A stretch of 64,000 nt of DNA, taken from NCBI GenBank assembly GCA_020853105.1, contig JADYZM010000030.1, forward strand, positions 62,001 to 126,000, written 5' to 3'. Shown here one piece after another: positions 17,452-25,139 of this stretch. Numbering within the stretch: the stretch's first letter is position 1; every line of letters begins with the position of its first letter. The stretch is from Flavobacteriales bacterium. GTDB lineage: Bacteria; Bacteroidota; Bacteroidia; Flavobacteriales_E; Vicingaceae. The position numbers were made by a program, and so were the translations under genes. The notes below the pieces were generated by a model. The model saw only the letters and a program-made list of their open reading frames with translations, searched no databases and had not been told where the DNA came from.

Positions 17452-17958
17452 ATGAAACCACTTGTAAGTATTATTATGGGAAGCACCAGTGACTGGAAGG
17501 TTATGCAGAAAGCTGCCGATTTTTTTGAAGAAATGGAAATCCCTTTTGAAGTAAATGCGTTGTCTGCCCATAGAACTCCTGACGAAGTTGAAAAATTTGC
17601 AAAAAATGCTAAATCCAACGGTATTAAAGTAATTATTGCTGCTGCAGGTATGGCAGCACATTTACCCGGTGTTATTTCTGCCCTAACTCCACTTCCTGTT
17701 ATTGGTGTTCCAATCAACGCTAGTTTAGACGGATTAGACGCCCTTTTGGCTATTGTTCAAATGCCTCCAGGAATCCCTGTTGCAACTGTTGCTGTTGATG
17801 GAGCTTTGAATGCTGCGATTTTAGCTACTCAAATGATTGGAACGGGTGATGAGGCTGTTTATAACAAAACAGTTACCTATAAAAACAATCTGAAATCAAA
17901 AATTGTTAAAGCAAACGAAGAGCTTGCCTCTTTTAAATATAAATTCAGGACCAATTAA
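17452..17958 (+). CDS. purE: 5-(carboxyamino)imidazole ribonucleotide mutase
   Basis: A 168-residue class I PurE that isomerises N5-CAIR to CAIR in purine synthesis. It has the substrate loop GSTSD (10-14), the catalytic SAHRTPD (38-44) with His40, and the AAAGMAAHLPGVISALT segment (about 64-80). The usual partner purK is not adjacent. The stop at 17958 is followed by the degraded region described below. Confidence 0.97.
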   Translation: MKPLVSIIMGSTSDWKVMQKAADFFEEMEIPFEVNALSAHRTPDEVEKFAKNAKSNGIKVIIAAAGMAAHLPGVISALTPLPVIGVPINASLDGLDALLAIVQMPPGIPVATVAVDGALNAAILATQMIGTGDEAVYNKTVTYKNNLKSKIVKANEELASFKYKFRTN

Positions 17959-18052
17959 AATAAATTATTCCCCTATAATAGTTTAGTTCCGTTGAATTCT
18001 TACATGATTTTTTAGGCGAGTGAACCCATTTGCTAGGTTGTGTTTTGCACCT

Positions 18053-18259
18053 CTACCTCAACACACTCATTGAACCCTTCAAACTTTCTTTTTCTCCTGA
18101 AACTTTAGTATATTCGATTACATAAAAATAAGTTCCTTCGGGGACTTTAGCACCCGAATTTGTGGTTCCGTTCCAGAGCGTGAGTTGTAGTGAATTTTTT
18201 GTAGTGGATAATTTTTGTACATCAAAATCAGCATGGTGCAGAGTGCCTGGCAAAAACAT
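18053..18259 (-). pseudogene. 3' remnant of a secreted-protein gene (T9SS/CHU_C-like C-terminal domain)
   Basis: Sixty-eight codons ending in a stop read as the end of a gliding-motility/T9SS-type C-terminal domain: LTLWNGTTNSG, then AKVPEGTYFYVIEYTKVSG, ending LKGSMSVLR. Intact domains have W(D/N)G..N.G..(L/V)P.GTYFY at this point. The frame has a TAG directly before the ATG, and no secreted-protein sequence lies upstream. Instead it runs into the transposase remnant in another frame. The similarity is by eye and covers only the last part of the domain. Confidence 0.6.
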
Positions 18260-18329
18260 CTATCCAACCAACAACTGTAAATGTTAAAAAATATGGACTT
18301 TCGGTATTTGCTTTTCGTTTTTCTGACAT
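18228..18329 (-). pseudogene. 5' remnant of a REP-associated (Y1/IS200-like) transposase gene
   Basis: From ATG 18329 the minus strand reads MSEKRKANTESPYFLTF, continues TVVGWIDVFARHSAPC and stops. The YFLTFTVVGWIDVF segment matches the first strand of Bacteroidota REP-associated tyrosine transposases, which usually begin MSxKYK...YFITFxVVGWVDVFTR. After VFAR the homology is lost and the DNA continues as the CHU_C-like remnant in another frame. The HUH motif and the catalytic tyrosine are absent, so it cannot be active. Confidence 0.6.
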
Positions 18330-18360
18330 AATGTGCTATCAAAAATAGCAAAAAAATAGT

Positions 18361-18388
18361 ACTCACTCGGCACAGCCGAGCGAGTGAG
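18361..18388. repeat. REP-like bulged hairpin
   Basis: CTCACT+CGGC, loop ACA, then GCCG, a 4-base bulge AGCG, and AGTGAG: ten paired bases with one bulge. It lies 32 bases upstream of the transposase remnant's ATG. REP elements recognised by these transposases are short, GC-richer, imperfect hairpins next to the gene, so position and shape fit. No second copy is recognised in this window. Confidence 0.4.
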
Positions 18389-18492
18389 GGGACTGTGAGG
18401 TAAAACTCAACAACCTCAAAGCAGGTATGTATTTTTATTCCGTTATGCAAAACAACCAAACCATTAAAACCGATAAATTGGTGGTGAGGTAA
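18388..18492 (+). pseudogene. 3' remnant of a T9SS cargo gene (type A sorting domain end)
   Basis: After an in-frame TGA at 18385 the plus strand reads 34 codons: ..VKLNNLKAGMYFYSVMQ.. then NNQTIKTDKLVVR and TAA. This is the typical end of a T9SS type A sorting domain (L.aGiY.y.....g....kKLvi.). The intact cargo gene at 54234-56282 ends LSAGFYIFKI..ISTNKLIKN, which aligns with it residue by residue at the key positions. A strong terminator follows 20 bases later. The rest of the gene is missing. Confidence 0.6.
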
Positions 18493-18512
18493 GAGCACGA
18501 TTAAAATTGAAT

Positions 18513-18542
18513 AAGGCTTCGGAAATTCCGAAGCCTTTTTTT
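18513..18542 (+). terminator. intrinsic terminator
   Basis: AAGGCTTCGGA, short loop, TCCGAAGCCTT followed by seven T on the plus strand. It would end transcripts from the left, once the lost T9SS cargo gene and now any purE read-through. The minus-strand direction has a poor T run. Confidence 0.8.
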
Positions 18543-19081
18543 CATCTAACACCTTGTTCCGGAAAGCGACCTTTTTTGGTTCGATAAAAATCTTTGATAA
18601 ATTTCATATCTTCCTCGATGTTTCCGGAAGGATACAAGTGAGGGCCGATACCTGCAGTTTTTGTTGAATAATCAACAAAACCTAATACGATAGGTACTTT
18701 AGCCCCCAACGCAATGTAATAAAATCCTTTTTTCCAATCGGGATTGTATTTTCTTGTTCCTTCAGGAGTAACTAACATCACTAAATTTTCTCGGCTATCG
18801 AATGATTTTATAATTTCTTCAGTTAATTTGGTGTTTTTACCTCTGTTTACGGGAATTGCACCCAACACTTTCAACAACAAGTTCATGGGGAAAAAAAACC
18901 ATTCTTTTTTAATAAAAAATTGAACCGGGATATTATATATAAAAAAATAGGCTCTGCCAATAATAAAATCCCAATTGCTGGTATGAGGAGCCCCAATAAT
19001 TACAAATTTTTTAAAGGGTGGAAGTTCACCAACAATTTTCCAACCTAAAATTTTCAATAATAAATATGAGATTTTTGACAC
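18542..19081 (-). CDS. PlsC-like acyltransferase
   Basis: A 179-residue short member of the 1-acyl-glycerol-3-phosphate acyltransferase family. The catalytic motif HxxxxD is PHTSNWDF (His33, Asp38). A later TPEGTRKYNPDWKKGF matches the phosphate-binding 'PEGTR' motif. It has no clear membrane span and probably associates with the inner membrane to acylate a lysophospholipid or ornithine lipid. The exact substrate is unknown. It is the last of three minus-strand genes spaced by 9-13 bases. Confidence 0.85.
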   Translation of the reverse strand: MSKISYLLLKILGWKIVGELPPFKKFVIIGAPHTSNWDFIIGRAYFFIYNIPVQFFIKKEWFFFPMNLLLKVLGAIPVNRGKNTKLTEEIIKSFDSRENLVMLVTPEGTRKYNPDWKKGFYYIALGAKVPIVLGFVDYSTKTAGIGPHLYPSGNIEEDMKFIKDFYRTKKGRFPEQGVR

Positions 19082-19090
19082 GAAACTAAT

Positions 19091-19474
19091 TTATTTTTTT
19101 CGTTCGATAACGTAGTGAGTTATGATTAATGATTCTCCTTTAAGTGAATACACTTCATGAAGAATAAATCCATTTGATTTGAGTTGATTGAGCATTTCAA
19201 CAATAAAATTCATGCCTTCAAATCCTTTTTGTAGCAACTCTGCACCTTGATTGTTTCCTGTAAATAGTGAAACTCTTGCCATGTTTGAGTTTCCACCTTC
19301 AATGGTTCTAAATTCATCTTCGTTATTCAAACGAACTTCCAAAATAGCGTAATCGCCTTTTTTGGTGAGACTTTTAAGTTTTCCAACAATATTTACATCT
19401 TCTTGAGCTAACAAGTTTGGAACTGTAAAAAAAGACAGACCACACAACACCAAAATTCGAATATATTTTTTCAT
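19091..19474 (-). CDS. secreted protein of unknown function
   Basis: A 127-residue protein with a clear signal peptide (MKKYIRILVLCGLSFFTVPNLLA, cleavage before QEDV). The mature part of about 103 residues is mixed alpha/beta with no motif I recognise and no cysteines. It lies between the SRPBCC/GyrI gene (13-base gap) and the acyltransferase (9-base gap) and probably belongs to the same transcript. Confidence 0.7.
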   Translation of the reverse strand: MKKYIRILVLCGLSFFTVPNLLAQEDVNIVGKLKSLTKKGDYAILEVRLNNEDEFRTIEGGNSNMARVSLFTGNNQGAELLQKGFEGMNFIVEMLNQLKSNGFILHEVYSLKGESLIITHYVIERKK

Positions 19475-19487
19475 GCTTCAAAATTAA

Positions 19488-20501
19488 TTATTTAATTGGA
19501 AAGTATATTTCTGTAACCCATTTCGAAGGATTTTGTTCAACTGAAGGGTCAACTTTATAAATTTCCCAGGGCGCTCCGGTAATTTCAACCTTATTTTTTC
19601 GTATCCATTCATTAATACTAAAATAGGTTTCGGGCATACGCTCATAAGCTCCATAATGTGTTGCTGTAATAACATTCCCTTTGGGAATATGGTTTAGTTT
19701 TACTCTTGAACTATTTGTAAATACAGAGTCTTTTATAAGTATTCCTACTTCTATGTCTATCATTGTATCTGACCAATAATGATAAACAACTATGGGATAT
19801 AAAACAACCACATTTGAATCGCTCTTAACATGCTGCTCTACTTCATTCAAAAGTTTTGTATGTATTGTGTTTATTTTTTTCCCCCGTACAGAATCTCTAA
19901 CAGAAATAAACCACTGCAATGTGTCGTTTGTTCGTTTTGATGCTAAACCGCTATTTATGATTGGGTATTCTTGAGCATAATTTTTGAGATTTTCAAGTCC
20001 GGATTCAATATCCGGCACAAAAGCATCTTCTAAAAACATACCACTCCACTTTGAAAACGGATTAAAACCTAGATTGACATTGATTCCCCAAGTTATTTCT
20101 ATTTGTTTTCCATAGGGTTGAATATTCCAATAACTCATAGCCTCAGTAAATCCAAAAAGCATTTCCAATTCAACAGTTTTGAAGGGAATAGATTTTGTAA
20201 TTTTTATTTTGCCTTTATCCAATTCGTCGTCATCACTTTTCCAACTAAATGTTGCTCCAACACCTTCTGATTTTGCTGAATAAGCAGAAAGATTACTAAA
20301 AATAGATGTATCTCTTAACGCCCATGTAGACCAATTTTTCCAATTTTTTAAATCATTAACCTGATTAAAAACTATTTCTTCAGATGCATCAGCTGTAATT
20401 TTTCTTTCAAATTTTACTGTTGAAGGTAAAAAAAATGAAATTGCCACAAAGAGAATTGAAATTATTAAAAATACAAACAAAAACCACTTGAAACCCTTCA
20501 T
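19488..20501 (-). CDS. membrane-anchored SRPBCC domain fused to GyrI-like effector-binding domain
   Basis: A 337-residue protein. Residues 5-25 form a membrane helix, about 28-175 an SRPBCC (START-like) ligand pocket beginning FERKITADASEEIVFNQVNDLKNWKNWSTW, and about 190-337 a GyrI-like/AraC effector-binding domain ending in GNVITATHYGAYERM..YFSINEWI and GAPWEIY(K)VDP, where such domains carry the conserved Tyr and Glu. Both domains bind small hydrophobic or cationic ligands. With the anchor they would face the periplasm. There is no DNA-binding domain, so it is not a classic regulator. It starts a three-gene operon. Confidence 0.8.
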   Translation of the reverse strand: MKGFKWFLFVFLIISILFVAISFFLPSTVKFERKITADASEEIVFNQVNDLKNWKNWSTWALRDTSIFSNLSAYSAKSEGVGATFSWKSDDDELDKGKIKITKSIPFKTVELEMLFGFTEAMSYWNIQPYGKQIEITWGINVNLGFNPFSKWSGMFLEDAFVPDIESGLENLKNYAQEYPIINSGLASKRTNDTLQWFISVRDSVRGKKINTIHTKLLNEVEQHVKSDSNVVVLYPIVVYHYWSDTMIDIEVGILIKDSVFTNSSRVKLNHIPKGNVITATHYGAYERMPETYFSINEWIRKNKVEITGAPWEIYKVDPSVEQNPSKWVTEIYFPIK

Positions 20502-20582
20502 TTATAATGTCATTAAATTGAAAAAAATAAAAGTAGATTTTAGAACCAATAATTCAAAACTTATCCAAATAATTAACAACAT

Positions 20583-20613
20583 TTTGTTTATAACTATTTT
20601 TTTTCTAAATTCG
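20583..20613 (+). promoter_or_regulatory. promoter of the M23 peptidase gene (TTTG, 19-base spacer, TAAATTCG)
   Basis: A -33 TTTG at 20583-20586 and a -7 element at 20606-20613 with one mismatch to TAnnTTTG, at the standard 19-base spacing; 27 bases before the ATG. Confidence 0.5.
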
Positions 20614-20640
20614 ATTCCTTTTTTTTGGTATAGATTTTAA

Positions 20641-21669
20641 ATGCAAGAATTATTAAAAAAAATACACCTCGTTTTTCTCCTCGTTTTTGCGGGTACGAAT
20701 ATTGTTTTTTGCAATACAGATAATGATGAAAAAGAGACTCTTAAAAAAGATACAGTAACAGCATTGGTTATTGATCCAACCAACCCTTTTTATAAAGATT
20801 TAACTAAGCTAAGCGGCGATGAAATAATTGATTTGATTGATTCATTATTAGATCAAAAACAAATTTCGAATACTTTGCTCAAAGAAATTAATGACTATGT
20901 CGAAAATCAAGTATTTGAACATGATTATTATGTTTCACTTACAAATTATTATGAGGGAGTACCTATTCCTTCAAGCTCCATGTATGGAAAATGGGATACG
21001 CAAAACATTTCTCCTTACGACGATAGCATTTCAGATAACGACACTTCATTATTCCTGAAACTCACAGATGTAGAGAACTTATGTACATTTGAAATGCCTA
21101 CCAAAAACACTGTGGTTACTTCGCATTACGGATACAGAGATGGTAGAAATCACAATGGAATTGATTTAGATTTGGAAGTATGGGATCCTGTTTATGCTTC
21201 TTTTGAAGGAATGGTCCGAATTGCCCTGAAGCACCCGGGCTATGGTAGGGTGGTTGTTATTAGGCATTATAATGGGCTTGAAACTTTATATGCACACTTA
21301 CACAGAATAAAAGTAAAACCGGGAGATATTGTTGAAGCTGGTCAGATTATCGGACTTGGTGGCAGCTCAGGTAATTCAACCGGAAGCCATTTGCATTATG
21401 AAGTTCGGTTTAAAGGCAAAGCAATTAACCCAAAACACATTATTTCGTTTAATGAAAATAAATTGATTAGCAATGTTGTTGAACTGAAAAAAAAGAAACA
21501 TTCCTATTTAGCAGTTCCTGATGGAGTTTGCTACCATACAATTGAGCGTGGCGATTATATGCAAAAAATTGCATCTCGTTATGGACTTTCTGTTGCAGAG
21601 CTATGCAATCTCAATGATATTTCCAGAAAATCGGTATTGAGAGTTGGAAAACAAATACGTATTAAATAA
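20641..21669 (+). CDS. M23 (LytM-type) peptidase with C-terminal LysM domain
   Basis: A 342-residue exported murein peptidase homologue. After a signal segment (about 1-25) comes a helical linker, then the M23 domain: HNGID with His171 and Asp175, AHLH with His219 and His221, and GSHLHYEVR with His250 and His252. All zinc ligands of an active LytM enzyme are present. Residues 298-341 form a LysM peptidoglycan-binding domain (YHTIERGDYMQKIASRYGLS). It probably cleaves peptidoglycan cross-links during growth or division. The next gene starts 4 bases after its stop. Confidence 0.93.
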   Translation: MQELLKKIHLVFLLVFAGTNIVFCNTDNDEKETLKKDTVTALVIDPTNPFYKDLTKLSGDEIIDLIDSLLDQKQISNTLLKEINDYVENQVFEHDYYVSLTNYYEGVPIPSSSMYGKWDTQNISPYDDSISDNDTSLFLKLTDVENLCTFEMPTKNTVVTSHYGYRDGRNHNGIDLDLEVWDPVYASFEGMVRIALKHPGYGRVVVIRHYNGLETLYAHLHRIKVKPGDIVEAGQIIGLGGSSGNSTGSHLHYEVRFKGKAINPKHIISFNENKLISNVVELKKKKHSYLAVPDGVCYHTIERGDYMQKIASRYGLSVAELCNLNDISRKSVLRVGKQIRIK

Positions 21670-21673
21670 TATC

Positions 21674-22015
21674 ATGATTAAACTACTTAATTATAACGAG
21701 CACCCTACCAGAAAAGCTTATACTGTTTTTCATTTTTTCACTAGCGAAAGGTCTGATTTATTTAAAAAAATGCTCGACGAAAACGACATTTGGTATGAAT
21801 TTGATGCAGAAAAAACACCTGAAAGAACAATTTATCTTTTTGGTATTAGAAACTCAGACTTTACAAAAGCTTTAGATATAAATCATTTGGTTATTGCCAA
21901 GTATAGAAAACCAACTATTCCCTATTTTTATCTTCGATTGGCTATATACTTAATTTCTGCTGCAATAATTATACTTGCAATTATCAGTTATTTTAAAAAC
22001 GGAAACCAAGTGTAA
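21674..22015 (+). CDS. small membrane protein of unknown function
   Basis: A 113-residue protein. Its N-terminal 80 residues look like a soluble alpha/beta domain (FHFFTSERSDLFKKMLDEN), followed by one membrane helix (about 87-107, LRLAIYLISAAIIILAIISYF). No known motif is seen. ATG 21674 is chosen; the longer TTG start at 21644 lies inside the peptidase gene. It is co-directional with that gene (4-base gap), and its 3' end overlaps the convergent OmpP1 gene by 23 bases. Confidence 0.7.
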   Translation: MIKLLNYNEHPTRKAYTVFHFFTSERSDLFKKMLDENDIWYEFDAEKTPERTIYLFGIRNSDFTKALDINHLVIAKYRKPTIPYFYLRLAIYLISAAIIILAIISYFKNGNQV

Positions 22016-23456
22016 AAGTAAAATAATTGTCTCTTAAGCTTGTAGCAGCAAAATCATTGTTTTCTTCAATCACTGTTGTATTTTCTGAAAATACTTTAAT
22101 GGAATGTGCAATATCAAAATAGTAGTTGTCTTGTTTAATTCCTAACCCAAACGAGTAGGTTGATGAACTTAAATCCGTATTCATCGCACCATTCAAAGGA
22201 TTTCCCTGATATCTATATCCGGCTCTAATTCTAAGCGGGTCTAGTCTCCATTCTGTTCCAATCCGAACATTGTGAGCGGTTGTAAAGCTGCTTCTAATGT
22301 TTTGATTTTCAATCATAAAATCATAATTATCACCCTCAGCATTAATATCATATCTCAGTCTTGCCATCGAATAATCAACAAACTCATAATCCGAACTGAT
22401 AACACCATGTTCGCCGATAACAAAAGCAGCACTTCCAACAAAACGATAGGGTGTTGTTAACATATAATTGTAAGTTCCAAAAGGAGACTCTAATTCATAA
22501 GTTGAACCATTTTTCATTTCAGATTTAATGGTTGTTTGGTAATTGTCTGTCATACCATATATTGTTGGTGTATGAAAAGCAGTTCCAATACGTACCCAGT
22601 CATTTATTTTATAAATCATTCCCAACTTAAAGTTCAATCCAACGCCGGTAGTTTTTACATAATCATAAACTGAAAAGGATTTAAAATCGGTAAGCGTGTC
22701 AAGCTCATCTGAAGTTTCTTTATAGTTTCGTTCATAAATATATCTCACCGTAGGGATTCCCATGGTTCCACCGATAAATAGTTTATCGTTATAGTTCCCT
22801 CCCATTGTAAAAAACACCTCACCGGTTCCGCCTTGTGTAAAATAATTTATATCTTGATTAATGTTTTTTGAATTCTGAAAAACATTGTCGTATTTCAAAG
22901 AATCAGCGAATGTTGGATTCACTAAATAATTTTGATACGCCAAATTTGAGCTAAATGGATATAAAGTCTCAATGTCTGCTTCATTTGTTCCATCTCCTGC
23001 ATTCAGCTCATTTGTAAATGTATTCAACATAGTTTTATCTGTTTTTCCTTTTGCTGAAATACTTGTATTAAAATTTGACGTTCTGTTATACCCCATTCCC
23101 ATGCTAAAACTTTTCCAACTGCCAAATCCATCTAATGTTCCAACAATACCAATGTTAGAAAAATGAAAATTTAATTTTCCGTCAATTACACTATTACCAT
23201 CGAGTTTTGAATTGGAATAATTATAGTGAAATGCAGGTGTAAACGAAAAGTCTGAACTTTTATAAACTCCAATACCACCGGGATTTACGCTTAATCCGGC
23301 CATATTTGCACCAAGGGCACCAAAAGCACCACCCATGGCGTTAAATCTGGCATCGCCAAAAAACTCAAGTCTTGAATATCGCAATGCATCACTTTCGTTT
23401 TGAGCATGTAAAGTAATGCCTGCAAGTAAAATGGTAAGGGTAAGTATTTTTTTCAT
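21993..23456 (-). CDS. OmpP1/FadL-family outer-membrane protein
   Basis: A 487-residue beta-barrel protein with a signal peptide (MKKILTLTILLAGITLHA) and the family's N-terminal plug region: ALRYSRLEFFGDARFNAMGGAFGALGANM then AGLSVNPGGIGVYKSSDFSF. It ends in alternating aromatic strands (YFTFTLGFRF), the C-terminal Phe signal for barrel assembly. The FadL group transports hydrophobic molecules; Bacteroidota members are often labelled haemin receptors without proof. It follows the Tyr/Trp/Gly-rich gene by 32 bases. Confidence 0.88.
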   Translation of the reverse strand: MKKILTLTILLAGITLHAQNESDALRYSRLEFFGDARFNAMGGAFGALGANMAGLSVNPGGIGVYKSSDFSFTPAFHYNYSNSKLDGNSVIDGKLNFHFSNIGIVGTLDGFGSWKSFSMGMGYNRTSNFNTSISAKGKTDKTMLNTFTNELNAGDGTNEADIETLYPFSSNLAYQNYLVNPTFADSLKYDNVFQNSKNINQDINYFTQGGTGEVFFTMGGNYNDKLFIGGTMGIPTVRYIYERNYKETSDELDTLTDFKSFSVYDYVKTTGVGLNFKLGMIYKINDWVRIGTAFHTPTIYGMTDNYQTTIKSEMKNGSTYELESPFGTYNYMLTTPYRFVGSAAFVIGEHGVISSDYEFVDYSMARLRYDINAEGDNYDFMIENQNIRSSFTTAHNVRIGTEWRLDPLRIRAGYRYQGNPLNGAMNTDLSSSTYSFGLGIKQDNYYFDIAHSIKVFSENTTVIEENNDFAATSLRDNYFTFTLGFRF

Positions 23457-23488
23457 GGGTGTTCGGTTTTATGAAACTAATTTCTTCT

Positions 23489-24928
23489 TTATCTTGGTCG
23501 TCGTGAACCTCCGCCTCCTCCACCGCCGTGTGATGGAGAGCCTCCACCTCCTCGATTAAAACTACCCCCTGAAGGTCGGCTATATGAGTTATTAGGTTGA
23601 CTATAGCTGGGTTGGTGCGGTTTATTATACGATGGCTGATTTGAAGGTTGAGAATAATTTCTTGGCGACCTGCCGTCGTTATATCCACCATTTGAACGGG
23701 GACGAGGCGATGAGTACGATGGTGGATTGCTTGGTGAAACATCATCATTTCTTTTGGGTTGTGGGAAAACAGGATTTCCGCCGCCTAGGTTTCCACCCGT
23801 TCTGGGTTTAGAGCCTCCATAATTTTGTTCAGGCATTGAATTGTTTTGAGCACCTGGGTTTACCTGAATTTGATCTGTTGTAGTTCTTGGATAAACAGGA
23901 CTAGAAATAGTCGAATTTGTAGAACGAGGTGAAGATGATCCATTGTTATAAGAGGGTGCATTACTTATTGTATTTGGATTTTTTACTCCGTTAGTATTTC
24001 CGTTTCCATAAACACCGTTTGGATTATTACCAATTGAAGTTGGATTTTTTGAACCGTTTGTTGGCACATTACCATTAATTGTTCGTGGTGAATGATTTAT
24101 AGAATTGGTGTTGTTTCTAACAGCAGACTCATATTTTTCTCCAAACGTTTTTGGAACCATAGAAACCGGATTTTTTGATGCTACTATTCCAGAGTTATTT
24201 GGACGAGAAGCTCTACCATAACCTCCCGAACTCGATCGCACAGAAGAACGATGTCCATAATAATAACTATTTCTGTCATAGCTGTTGTAGTAATTTCCGG
24301 CATAGTATCCATCCCAATACCCGTGATTGTAGCCACTCCAATATGAGCTACCATACCAACCCCATGGACTCCAGCCCCAACCAACTGTATTCCAACCCCA
24401 ACTCGTGTACCAACCACCCCAAGACCAACCTATGTTCCACCCCCAAGGGCGAGGATACCACCATCCATAGCTTGAATATACACTTACTCCGTAATTATAT
24501 GGATTGTAGTCATACCAATAGTAATTGGTATAACAATCATCGTAATAACTGTATCTACCATAAGGACGGTGGAATCTTTTTATACGTGAAGAATACTCGT
24601 AATCATAGTATTCATTATTATAGTCATAGTTATTACCGTTGTAATAATTATTAGTAATCCGAGTGTCTCCATTTTCATCGGTATAATAAGTTGTACTGTC
24701 GGTAATTCCCATTTGTTCGTTATACACTCTTTGTTTATCTGCTTGTTTTTGCTCGTAGTAATAATCAGTAGCTGTTGAATATTGATTGACATTAATTTTA
24801 TCTTCAACGGGTTGAACATTATTGCTGTTGTTTTTGGGTCTAGATGGATAAAAATCATCTTGTGCATTTGTTTGTATTCCTGCAATTATTGCAATGGAAA
24901 GAAATGCTATTTTTAAATTTGTTTTCAT
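23489..24928 (-). CDS. secreted Tyr/Trp/Gly/Asn-rich low-complexity protein
   Basis: A 479-residue protein with signal peptide MKTNLKIAFLSIAIIAGIQTNA. Residues about 90-210 are dominated by Tyr, Trp, Gly, Asn and Ser, with runs such as GWWYPRPWGWNIGWSWGGW; the last 200 residues are Ser/Asn/Pro/Gly-rich and end in Gly repeats with SRRPR. Similar proteins occur in many Bacteroidota, and their function is unknown. Aromatic and Gly repeats suggest an adhesive or matrix-forming cell-surface protein (inference). ATG 24928 is chosen over 24949 because a perfect AGGAGG sits 7 bases before it. It probably shares a transcript with OmpP1. Confidence 0.8.
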   Translation of the reverse strand: MKTNLKIAFLSIAIIAGIQTNAQDDFYPSRPKNNSNNVQPVEDKINVNQYSTATDYYYEQKQADKQRVYNEQMGITDSTTYYTDENGDTRITNNYYNGNNYDYNNEYYDYEYSSRIKRFHRPYGRYSYYDDCYTNYYWYDYNPYNYGVSVYSSYGWWYPRPWGWNIGWSWGGWYTSWGWNTVGWGWSPWGWYGSSYWSGYNHGYWDGYYAGNYYNSYDRNSYYYGHRSSVRSSSGGYGRASRPNNSGIVASKNPVSMVPKTFGEKYESAVRNNTNSINHSPRTINGNVPTNGSKNPTSIGNNPNGVYGNGNTNGVKNPNTISNAPSYNNGSSSPRSTNSTISSPVYPRTTTDQIQVNPGAQNNSMPEQNYGGSKPRTGGNLGGGNPVFPQPKRNDDVSPSNPPSYSSPRPRSNGGYNDGRSPRNYSQPSNQPSYNKPHQPSYSQPNNSYSRPSGGSFNRGGGGSPSHGGGGGGGSRRPR

Positions 24929-24935
24929 AATTAAT

Positions 24936-24941
24936 CCTCCT
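24936..24941 (-). promoter_or_regulatory. perfect Shine-Dalgarno AGGAGG
   Basis: On the minus strand AGGAGG lies 7 bases before the ATG at 24928. Almost no other gene here has such a site, as expected for Bacteroidota. It therefore both fixes the start and marks this gene as unusually initiated. Confidence 0.7.
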
Positions 24942-25084
24942 AAATTCATACTTAATGGGTTTGGAAATTGGTTTTACACTATCCGTGTACGCGAAAAAAT
25001 TCAAATATCATGCCAAAAAAATTCTTATAATAGTGTTCTATGATTTGTTTTAGCTTCTGTAAAATAAATAAAAATAAAAAAAAT

Positions 25085-25092
25085 TACCTTTG
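25085..25092 (+). promoter_or_regulatory. -7 promoter element (TACCTTTG) of proS
   Basis: Exact TAnnTTTG match 47 bases before the proS ATG. The rest of the 24950-25139 gap holds only AT-rich sequence and a weak TACAC/GTGTA inverted repeat. Confidence 0.5.
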
Positions 25093-25139
25093 ACCACTGA
25101 ATTCAGCAGAATTTGGAAAAAAAATAAATTTCAAAAAGA

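Larger units (their letters stand above)
17959..18541. other. intergenic gene graveyard without an intact gene
   Basis: The longest non-coding stretch in the window (583 bases). From left to right it holds: about 90 bases in which I recognise nothing; a minus-strand remnant of a T9SS cargo C-terminal domain; a minus-strand 5' remnant of a REP-associated transposase; a REP-like bulged hairpin; a plus-strand remnant of a T9SS type A sorting domain; and a strong terminator. Each is listed separately. Everything else in the window is packed with gaps of tens of bases, so this block stands out as a site of past insertion and deletion. Confidence 0.75.

Noticed and set aside
17959-18052. Minus-strand reading with SKWVHSPKKSC-like text beside purE
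   Set aside because: It looked faintly protein-like, but I could not match it to any family and it has no start codon or partner.
18118-18552. 144-codon minus-strand ORF across the graveyard
   Set aside because: It runs in a frame that matches neither remnant, has no start context or composition of a real gene, and crosses the hairpin and terminator.
24175-24654. 159-codon plus-strand ORF rich in His, Asn and Ser
   Set aside because: It is the mirror of the Tyr/Trp/Gly-rich coding region on the other strand; its odd composition follows from that repeat-rich sequence.
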